A stretch of 64,000 nucleotides of DNA from contig CAYMXO010000003.1 in assembly GCA_964394445.1 (NCBI GenBank), forward strand, positions 1-64,000, read 5' to 3'. The notes under the pieces were generated by a model. The model ran no database searches and was not told the origin of the DNA. It was given only the letters and a program-made list of their open reading frames with translations. The DNA comes from Thiopseudomonas sp964394445. Lineage in GTDB: Bacteria; Pseudomonadota; Gammaproteobacteria; Pseudomonadales; Pseudomonadaceae. Numbering within the stretch: the stretch's first letter is position 1; every line of letters starts with the position of its first letter. Made by a program: the position numbers and the translations under genes. This document shows, piece by piece, positions 14,460 through 21,775 of this stretch.

Positions 14460-16580
14460 TTATTGGCTCCTCTCAGAGTCCTGTGGGTAGTGCGCCCAGT
14501 CCTGCCAGGACAGGCCTTTCAGTCCTGCAGGCACGAGCTGATCGTGCAGATGTTGGCGTACCTGTTTGAGTTCGCTGGCTGTTGCGCGGAAACGGCTGTT
14601 TTCGGGTGGCAGCTCCGCCTCTACGCTTTGTGCCAGCTGTAGTTGCAGCTCTGGCCACGCCTTGACGATCTCTCGGGTACGCTGGATCACCGACTCAGTG
14701 GCGGTGCTGTACAGCATCAGGGTGGCGCTGCGGATGCCAAGGCCGGGCAGGGCGCAGGGGATGCAAACTTCAGCGCTGCGCTGTTCGGGCGCAAACCAGC
14801 GGTGATGGCTGACCAGACTGATCGGCCAGGGGCTGACGTGGCTGGCTTCCTGCAGGGTGTCAAGCCAGTCCTGCAACCGGCTGGCCGGTACCGGCCAGCC
14901 GAGCTGTTCGACCTCAAGATCAAGGTGCAAATGGTCAAAGGGCAGGGAGGCAAAACGCTTGATCAGCTGCAGCAACTGGGGCCGCTCTGTGCCACGCATC
15001 CATTGCGGATCACCCAGCAGCAGGTCGACCACAAACCCCTGTTGCTTCAGCTGCTGGAGCAGGCCGCGGACTTCTGCATCAAGTGCTGGCAGCTGGCTGA
15101 TTTGCTTGGCATCGAAACCCAGATAGACATGGTTGAAGCCTGCATTTTGCAGCCGGGCTATCTGGTGGGTGCGTTGCTTCCGGTCGAGCAGTTTGTTGCT
15201 GTCCCAGATATAAATGGCATTGCTCCAGTGCGTGTTGCTGACTGTCGGCGCCGGATTTTTTGTCAGTACCGGCGGTTGGCTCGGGGCTTTCCAGTTCAGC
15301 GCTTGATCTGAACCGGTTGGCAGGTTGCCGTCTGCCAGCACGTGCAGCTGGGCCAGTAGCGACCACGCGGCATGCCAGTCATTGATCAGCTCCAGTTCGG
15401 TTTCCGTCATTTCCAGCCGGGCCAGGCGTCTTGCCATGAAGCCGGATTCCTGGTCGACGTTGGCGCGCACCTGCTGCTCGGCATGCAGTTGCCGGACGTG
15501 CTGCAACTGCTTGCTGCGTGCATCAATCTGGACCAGCTGCTGTTGATATTGCAGCAGGGTTTGTTCCAGTGCATGGATCAATGTGTGACGTGTATCCAGC
15601 ACGCGCTGCTGTGCAGCGGCGTGGCGTGCACCGCTACCGCTCCGTCGGTTGCTGCCGGAGAGGCTGGCCAGTGGCACGTCAAAGTTGATGGCGGCTACGG
15701 TACCGCTGCCCAGACCATGGATGTCAGAGCGGCGGTTGAAGTGCTGGCCAATGCTGAAGTTGGCTTCAATCTGGTTGCCCCAGCGGTTGTGGGCCAGGTC
15801 TTGCAACGCCTCGGCTTCGCTGCGCCGGGTCAGCAGTGCCGGATGCTGTTCCAGCAAGGCGAGCCAGCTGGCCGCAGGTGCGAGACGGGCGGGCAGGGTT
15901 TCGGAGGCAGGTTCGGCGCTGGCCGGCAGTGGACTGCCATGCAGGTAGGCCAGCTGTTGACGCAGGCTGACAGCGTGTTCGTTCAGGCCCGAACAGGCAT
16001 GCAGCACTCGCTGCCAGCGTTGCTCTACCCAGAGCTGCTCGGAGCGGCGTAGATGTTGCTGTGTGCTGCGCTGTGCGGTTTTGGCCTGCTCGCTGGTAGC
16101 CAGTTTTCGCTGTTGCTGGCACCATTGATCCAGTGTTTGCTGGCGCCACCAGTCAATATAAGTCTGGCGTAGCTGCTGTTGTTGTTCTGCTCTGGACAGA
16201 TCGGTCGAGTGACGGGCCTGCTCCAGTGCGATTTCGGCATCAATGATGGCGGTACGTCTTGACTGCATGGCTCCAAGCAGGGGGTAGCGCAGTCCAAGCA
16301 TTGCGCCGGCGCCGCTATATTTTTGTCGTCCACCGTATTCCAGTTCACGGTACCTGCCCGCATCCATGCCACCATACAGGCTCCAGCCGGCCCTCGCTTT
16401 CTGCTCGGACAGCAGGCCATCCTGCTCCACCTCTTGCAGGCTGTCACCCAGGGTAGCCGGACTGTCCTGCATGTTGCGGACCAAAGTTTCCAGCGGCAGG
16501 GGGGCAGCATGGGCCACCTGGATGGCCATTGCTAGGCAGGTGGCGGTCAATATGAGCGGATTTAATCGTTTGGTTTTCAT
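14460..16580 (-). CDS. TolC-like outer-membrane channel fused to a C-terminal TIM-barrel-like domain
   Basis: A 706-residue protein with signal peptide MKTKRLNPLI... cut after AHA25. Residues about 30-440 look like an outer-membrane efflux (TolC) protein: long Gln/Arg/Leu-rich coiled-coil helices alternate with beta-strand pairs such as GAGAMLGLRYPLLGAMQSRR and TVAAINFDVPLASLSGSNRR. From residue 451 the protein changes character. Regularly spaced beta strands (AIYIWDS, HVYLGFD, VVDLLLGDPQW, HLHLDLEVEQ, ISLVSHHRWF, ATLMLYS, LQLQLAQSVE, GLKGLSWQDW) suggest a TIM barrel, possibly a glycoside hydrolase with Asp554 or Glu556 catalytic. TolC proteins normally stop near 450-490 residues. Start ATG 16580 was chosen because the signal peptide begins there, 2 bp from the stop of GT2 copy A. 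The enzyme role is inference. Confidence 0.78.
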   Translation of the reverse strand: MKTKRLNPLILTATCLAMAIQVAHAAPLPLETLVRNMQDSPATLGDSLQEVEQDGLLSEQKARAGWSLYGGMDAGRYRELEYGGRQKYSGAGAMLGLRYPLLGAMQSRRTAIIDAEIALEQARHSTDLSRAEQQQQLRQTYIDWWRQQTLDQWCQQQRKLATSEQAKTAQRSTQQHLRRSEQLWVEQRWQRVLHACSGLNEHAVSLRQQLAYLHGSPLPASAEPASETLPARLAPAASWLALLEQHPALLTRRSEAEALQDLAHNRWGNQIEANFSIGQHFNRRSDIHGLGSGTVAAINFDVPLASLSGSNRRSGSGARHAAAQQRVLDTRHTLIHALEQTLLQYQQQLVQIDARSKQLQHVRQLHAEQQVRANVDQESGFMARRLARLEMTETELELINDWHAAWSLLAQLHVLADGNLPTGSDQALNWKAPSQPPVLTKNPAPTVSNTHWSNAIYIWDSNKLLDRKQRTHQIARLQNAGFNHVYLGFDAKQISQLPALDAEVRGLLQQLKQQGFVVDLLLGDPQWMRGTERPQLLQLIKRFASLPFDHLHLDLEVEQLGWPVPASRLQDWLDTLQEASHVSPWPISLVSHHRWFAPEQRSAEVCIPCALPGLGIRSATLMLYSTATESVIQRTREIVKAWPELQLQLAQSVEAELPPENSRFRATASELKQVRQHLHDQLVPAGLKGLSWQDWAHYPQDSERSQ

Positions 16581-16581
16581 A

Positions 16582-17910
16582 TCAGAACTTTTTACCTCGC
16601 TTGAGCACCCACCATGGAGCCATGCCGGTTTCTTCATGACTGCGGCGCCAGGCTTCGTTGATTGTGCAGACCACTCCCCAGCAGCGCAGGAAGTACATGA
16701 ACAGTGGAAATAGCGGTATGACAACCAGCATGCGCAGATCCCGTTTCCGGCGTTCGGAAACCAGCAGCCAGCCTGTCAGGTACAGCAGCAGTGTCATGAC
16801 CAGGTAAAGCGTGTACACCAGCATGGCCAGCATCAGCACCGTCGACAGTGGCAACAAGGCAAAAGCAGCCACTGTCGAGCCGACGATGATGAAAGGCAGT
16901 ACCAGCTGGAAGAACAGGCCGCTGTACAGGATCATCAGGAAGTTGCGCCAGCCCAGCAGGCGGGGCGACATATTCTGGAAGTGCTTGCGCATATAGAGAA
17001 AGTACAGATCGCCGTCCCAGCGTAGCCGCTGCATGAAAAACGCACGCAGGCTGACCGGCACATCCGTATGGCCAGTGGCTTCCGGCTCAAAGGGGATGCG
17101 TAAATCATGACGGCCAAAGTAGCTTTTGATACGCAGGGTCAGGTCAAGGTCTTCCGCGGTATGGGTATCCCAGCCACCGATCTGTTCTATAAAATCCTTG
17201 CGGAAGGCACCAAAGGCACCGGAAATGTTGTTGACCGTGTTCCACTCCGACAGGCCGGTCTTGCTGGTCTGGATGGACAGGAAGTACTCCAGTTCCTGCA
17301 AGCGGGTTGCCAGCGAGCTGGTTGCATTGCGCACCCGGAGATTGCCGGCGACGGCAGGCACTGACGGGTCTTCAAAATGACGCATCAGGGCACTGATGGT
17401 TCCGTTGTCGAATGACGTGTCACCGTCCAGAACCAGCACGATGTCGCCGGTGGCCGCCTGCAAGCCCGCATTTAATGACGAAACCCGCCCCCCGCGCTGC
17501 CATTTGGCCAGCGGGCGCAGAGAGCGGTTGGGGTAGAGACGGGCATCAAACCTGAAGTCACGAATTGCCTGCAGGGTTTCCTGGTTTTGTGCAGCACCGT
17601 CAATCACCGGGATCAGCTCAATTACACCCGGATACACCTGTTCACACAGGGTTTGCAGGGTTGTCTGTACCCCCGTGCCTTCCTTGTAACAGGCAATGAT
17701 GCAGGATACGCGCGGGAAGTAACGGTCAGAACGGGGAACTTGCTGCAATTTGTGTCTGGACCGGCGAATGACTCCCAGAATGATGAGCAGGGTCAATGGC
17801 AGTTCCAGCAATAGAAAAAACGGCACGACCAGCAGCAGGGTGAAGCCGTCGCTGGACTGTGCCAGCAGCTTCAGCTGCTCAAGTGCCAGGTGCAGGGTCG
17901 CCAGCATCAT
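16582..17910 (-). CDS. Family 2 processive glycosyltransferase, copy A
   Basis: A 442-residue paralogue of the enzyme at 12102-13430. Motifs are at the same positions: Asp104 (PVIDGA), DGD 162-164, TAED 251-254 and QRLRW 294-298. From about residue 68 onward the two proteins are almost identical, while the N-terminal membrane segments differ (KLLAQSSDGF against SLLLGQPGAG). Long blocks are also identical at DNA level, for example around 12498-12540 and 16978-17020. This is an old tandem duplication or a pair kept alike by gene conversion. The gene overlaps the TackOD1 gene by 4 bp and lies 2 bp before the TolC-like gene. Two ATGs are adjacent (17910, 17907). Confidence 0.88.
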   Translation of the reverse strand: MMLATLHLALEQLKLLAQSSDGFTLLLVVPFFLLLELPLTLLIILGVIRRSRHKLQQVPRSDRYFPRVSCIIACYKEGTGVQTTLQTLCEQVYPGVIELIPVIDGAAQNQETLQAIRDFRFDARLYPNRSLRPLAKWQRGGRVSSLNAGLQAATGDIVLVLDGDTSFDNGTISALMRHFEDPSVPAVAGNLRVRNATSSLATRLQELEYFLSIQTSKTGLSEWNTVNNISGAFGAFRKDFIEQIGGWDTHTAEDLDLTLRIKSYFGRHDLRIPFEPEATGHTDVPVSLRAFFMQRLRWDGDLYFLYMRKHFQNMSPRLLGWRNFLMILYSGLFFQLVLPFIIVGSTVAAFALLPLSTVLMLAMLVYTLYLVMTLLLYLTGWLLVSERRKRDLRMLVVIPLFPLFMYFLRCWGVVCTINEAWRRSHEETGMAPWWVLKRGKKF

Positions 17911-19283
17911 TGAACTCCGTCAGTCAGCCTGGCCAACAGCAGCGGAGCGGTTTCGTCCTGTACAAGGTCGTGGGGCAGGGTGCAGGCAACGACCCTGATT
18001 TGTACCGCTTTATCGTGTGTCGCCAGCAAGTCGGCAAGGCCCTGCATGCGTCGCGCAAGCACTGTGGCGCCATTGCGGTCGGTGTGTGGCAACAGGAACC
18101 AAAGCAGATCTTCGCGGCTGTGGCTGCAGCGGTCGGTATCGCGAATGGCTTGTTCGATGCGCTCGACCAGGCTGTCCAGGGTGGCCTGGCCAGCTGGCGT
18201 ATCCAGTAGATGCTCGAGACCATCCAGACGTAACCCGAGCACTGAGCAGGCAGGTGCTTGCTTGTAGCGCTGGGATTGCTGGAGTTGCCACTCGAGCAGG
18301 TGGATGAAGCTGTCGTGGCTGACCAGTCCGAGCCGGCTGAAGTAGTCACCGCTCTGCATCACGCTCAGGCCCTGTCGGCAACGCAGGCGTGCCTTTTCCG
18401 TTAGCCGGTAGCTGTGTATCTGACGGATGCGTAGCTCTTCAGGCTGCTGGGTATGTCCGCAATCCAGGCATCTGGCCTGCACGCTGGCGTCCACAAACGA
18501 GTTGCGGCATCTATTGCAGGTCTGATTCTCCAGCGGGCGGTCGTAATCGCTGCCGATGTGCCGCAACTTGCTGAGGCAGTTTGGGCACAGCAGCAGGCCA
18601 TCCTTGAGGAAATGTTCCTGGGGTGCCACATGGCCACAGGTAAAGCAGTGCAGGGCAGGCTGTTTGGAAATGTCCAGCTCGCTACAGGACGGGCAGACAT
18701 CGACATAGTTGATGTGGCCGCTATTGCATTGATTACAGAGACGAATGCGATCGGTTAACGGACCCGGCGACAGCAGCCCCTGCTCTTCCATCAGGCGCAG
18801 CCAGAGTGTCTGGTTGATTTTCTCTTGCCCACCCAATGCAGTGAGCAAGGGGTACTCGTAGATATGTGGCAGGCTGCCATTGCGTTGCGGCACCAGTTCG
18901 GCTTGTGGGCGAGTCCAGAGCCAGGCCAGAACGTATTCGTCCAGGGTCGCTGGCGGCACTCCCCGGTTGAATGTGGCCAGCCGGGATGTAATTTGTGCAT
19001 GGGCCCGATCGAGGTCGGCACTACTGTCCGGAAGGGGGCCGTCAGCCAGTGGATGCTCGCTCCCTGCTGTACCGCGGATGTACACCGGGCTAAGCCGGTA
19101 ACGCTCGTCGGTACGCAACTGCATCAGATTGGCGTGCAGGTCGGAGGCAGGCTGATCCAGAATCAGGATGTCAGTTGCACCTTCTGTATTCAGCAGCTGG
19201 GCAATGCTGGCGTACTGGTTCTAGGTTGCAGGAAGGTTATCCGCAGGTCTGTTGCAGACCAGGGCAATCTTGGGCTCATTCAT
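17907..19283 (-). pseudogene. TackOD1-type zinc-binding protein with degenerate GGDEF domain, interrupted by an amber codon
   Basis: Frame from ATG 19283 (MNEPKIALVCNRPADNLPAT) to the stop at 17907 would give 458 residues, but codon 21 (19221-19223) is TAG. Coding resemblance continues straight through it (NQYASIAQLL..TDILILDQPASD), so this looks like a CAG-to-TAG type change. The central region has six CxxC pairs at about 183/186, 197/200, 213/216, 233/236, 256/259 and 272/275, with GHINYVDVCPSC and LRHIGSDYDRP. These fit the TackOD1 zinc-binding output domain. The C-terminal part resembles a GGDEF domain, but the signature is replaced by SREDL (389-393), so cyclase activity is unlikely. It is first in the polysaccharide operon and overlaps GT2 copy A by 4 bp. 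Restart at ATG 19124 would lose 53 residues. Confidence 0.72.
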
Positions 19284-19917
19284 ATAGGTGGCTCTTTGTG
19301 TTATGGACGGACAAGCCCGCTTATGCGGCCGGATCGGGCGGTATACGGGCGATTTTTGTAACCTGGCTGCGCTGTTAGCCGGGTTAGCGGGAGGTTTGCT
19401 GAATTCAGGAAACCCTGTGATGGCAGAGGGCCTGCTTTCTGCTGAAAACGCGCTGGCTGGAAAGGGCGGGTTGTACGCCTGACGCCAGCCTGCATGACGG
19501 AGCGCTGGCAACGAAGGATCTGGTTCGGTTCATGTCAATCCGTGGCAATAGTTGACCGGAGGAGTGCGGCAGGGTGTTGGCTTAGAACTTCCCTGTTGAT
19601 TGCGTGTGGTTAAAACCACTTGTCAGTTGCTTCAACGGAACTAAACCGACGAATGGCACTCAACTAAGACTCTCGAAGCCAAACTTGGTTCAAAATAATT
19701 ATTTCTTCTGATGTATCATTTTGCCTTCATGTCGTGCCGGCTTTGCCGCGGCGGCTCCCTCGTGCGGCCGGGCGAAACGGGAGAACTTGAGACCTGAGCC
19801 GGGTCTCTTCCTGTGCCGGCAGCTTTGTGCCATGCTTCCTGAAACATGCCAGGCCGGTGCTGTGACGTGGGCGCTGGAAGACTGGTCAGGCTGATTTGCT
19901 TGCGCAGGAGAAATACC
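19284..19917. other. Intergenic region between the polysaccharide operon and the lipase-like gene
   Basis: 634 bp upstream of two diverging genes, so promoters for both probably lie here. No reading frame resembles a known protein. An A/T-rich stretch at 19670-19730 is the likeliest promoter zone, but I could not fix -35/-10 boxes. A 6-bp hairpin (GAGACC 19789-19794, GGTCTC 19802-19807) followed by TTCCT sits near 19800. GGAG at 19905-19908 is the ribosome binding site of the lipase-like gene. Confidence 0.45.
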
Positions 19918-21399
19918 ATGGCTACTGGAATTGCACCGTTTTTCCCGATCATTTACGTGCGCGGTTATGCGATGACCCAGGGAGAGATTGCCGATGCAAA
20001 CGCCTCTCCCTATATGGGCTTCAACCTGGGCTCAACCAAAATTCGCCAGTCCTGGGACAAAAAAGTACAGCGGCATATTTTTGAGTCCCCGCTGATCCGC
20101 CTGATGAAGGACTATGGCTACCAGGACTGTTTTTCCGACGGGACCGAGCTGGCCGAGCGATTGTCATGCAAAAGCGTTGTCATCTACCGCTACTACGAAA
20201 CAGCGGATCGAGAAATTGGCAGCGGTGAGCGACTGTCGATCACCGAGGCGGCCAGCGGCCTGAAACAGCTGATCCATGACATCAGGCGCCAGGTCTGTGG
20301 TGAAGATGCCGCCATGCTCGAGCAGTTTCGCGTGCACCTGGTTGCCCATTCCATGGGTGGCCTGGTTGTGCGCTCCTTTTTGCAGAACGACAAAGTCAGC
20401 AGTGCTGCCGACCGTGCGCTGGTCGACAAGGTATTTACCTATGCCACGCCGCACAACGGCATCGAAATGGCCGGAGTCAACGTGCCGGGTTTCCTTGGGT
20501 TGTGGGATATCAACAATTTCAACCGCAAAAAAATGGCGGAATACCTTGGTTTGCCTGCCAGGTCCGAACGGGTCGATTCGTTGAATGGCAAGTTTGATCC
20601 GCAACGGTTCTTTTGCTTTGTCGGCACCAACAGCAATGACTACGGGGCGGCAGCCGGAGTATCCAGGCGTCTGGCCGGAGAAATGAGTGACGGGCTGGTG
20701 AAGATAGAAAATGCGGTGGTCAGCGGTGCGCCGCGTGCGTTTGCTTACCGCAGCCACAGTGGTACCCATGGCGTGGTCAACTCCGAAGAAGGCTATCAGA
20801 ATCTGGTGCGCTTTTTGTTCGGCGATGTACGGGTTGATGGCTGCCTGGAAGTTGAGGCGCTGCCCTTGCCGCCTTCGGTACAAAAAGCCAAGGATGCCGG
20901 TAATGGCATTCGTGCTTCTTATTATTTTGAAACCACCGTGGTGCCCCGGGGGGCATTTAGCTTTCGGTTGACGGAAAGGCGGCGCGAGACCTTCAGTGCA
21001 GTTTTGCGCAGCTATGACGAGTTGCTGGGTCTTGACAAGGTTGGGCTGGCCAGCCCGCGTTCGCCGGTTCTGTTTTCAGCCTTTCTTGATACCCGGAAAA
21101 TAACCATGGGCCGTACTTTGGTATTTTCTGTTGAGCTGGCAGTTTCATCCACCGGTTACACCATTGACGGCAAGCTCTGGAATGGCCATGTGGAAGGGGA
21201 TTACCTGTTCCGGGATACCCTGACGCTACGGCTGAGCCGGGTAGCAGACGGTTTCGCCGTGCGTTACCTCAGCTCGGAAGAGAAATGGAGTGAAGCAAGT
21301 GGCAGCCTTGCTGAAAAAACTGCGGACGGGTACAAAATACAACTGTCATCGGCCAAGGGTTTTCGCGCCACTCTGCTCCTTGATGTGAAACAGCGCTGA
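19918..21399 (+). CDS. Lipase-like alpha/beta hydrolase
   Basis: A 493-residue protein of the alpha/beta hydrolase fold. The nucleophile motif is AHSMGG at 143-148 with Ser145, the lipase/PGAP1-type signature (first Gly of GHSMGG replaced by Ala). A possible catalytic His lies in YRSHSGTHGVVN. The start PFFPIIYVRGYAM resembles the oxyanion-loop entry of esterases. No signal peptide or membrane segment is seen, so the protein is predicted to be cytosolic. The last 170 residues (ASYYFETTVVPRGAFSF onward) form a beta-rich region I do not recognise. The start is ATG 19918 behind CAGGAG. It is monocistronic between the polysaccharide operon and nirS2; its substrate is unknown. Confidence 0.75.
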   Translation: MATGIAPFFPIIYVRGYAMTQGEIADANASPYMGFNLGSTKIRQSWDKKVQRHIFESPLIRLMKDYGYQDCFSDGTELAERLSCKSVVIYRYYETADREIGSGERLSITEAASGLKQLIHDIRRQVCGEDAAMLEQFRVHLVAHSMGGLVVRSFLQNDKVSSAADRALVDKVFTYATPHNGIEMAGVNVPGFLGLWDINNFNRKKMAEYLGLPARSERVDSLNGKFDPQRFFCFVGTNSNDYGAAAGVSRRLAGEMSDGLVKIENAVVSGAPRAFAYRSHSGTHGVVNSEEGYQNLVRFLFGDVRVDGCLEVEALPLPPSVQKAKDAGNGIRASYYFETTVVPRGAFSFRLTERRRETFSAVLRSYDELLGLDKVGLASPRSPVLFSAFLDTRKITMGRTLVFSVELAVSSTGYTIDGKLWNGHVEGDYLFRDTLTLRLSRVADGFAVRYLSSEEKWSEASGSLAEKTADGYKIQLSSAKGFRATLLLDVKQR

Positions 21400-21775
21400 A
21401 ACGCGCATGGCGAGCACGGATATTGAGATAAGTCATATCTTTTGGCGGCATGTTTTGCATATGCTTGCGCTGGTTGGTGACAATGTGCCCCGGCTCATCG
21501 TGGATGAGCCAGGGTATAACTTGCCACGGCAGGTCTTCCTGGCCACGGATTGTCGTGACAAGCCCGCCTGTATGCTGCTCTGAAACGAAAAAGATATAGG
21601 CACAACGAAGAGATCTTGATTAAAGTCATGTATGATTTCTCGGCGATCTGGCTAGTATTAAGCCAGCATTAAAGGAAATAACTAGAATCTCTGCCTAGGG
21701 AGCCAACCCGAGATGCCAACCAATCACCCTTCCAAGTACTCTGAAGAAGCCAAGCTGCTTCCAAGGAAAGAAAGT
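21400..21775. other. Upstream region of the second nirS
   Basis: 376 bp with no convincing gene. It holds a partial FNR/DNR-type site at 21616-21629 and the ribosome binding site AAGGAAAG before ATG 21776. An in-frame ATG at 21713 would add 21 residues without signal-peptide character, so 21713-21775 is treated as leader. Confidence 0.5.
21616..21629. promoter_or_regulatory. Possible FNR/DNR box upstream of nirS2
   Basis: TTGATTAAAGTCAT matches TTGATNNNNATCAA in 8 of 10 defined positions, with a perfect left half-site. It is 160 bp before the chosen nirS2 start, almost the same distance as the perfect box is from nirS1 (172 bp from its left end). Confidence 0.5.

Noticed and set aside
12102..17910. 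The duplicated glycosyltransferases as arms of a transposon
   Set aside because: They are complete enzyme genes in direct orientation, with no transposase, terminal inverted repeats or target duplication seen.
19288..19482. A 64-codon hydrophobic frame in the region before the lipase-like gene
   Set aside because: No ribosome binding site or family resemblance; it is mostly Ala/Gly/Leu from GC-rich sequence.
21423..21436. TTGAGATAAGTCAT as a second FNR-type site before nirS2
   Set aside because: Only 7 of 10 positions match and it is about 350 bp from the start; kept out in favour of the better site at 21616.
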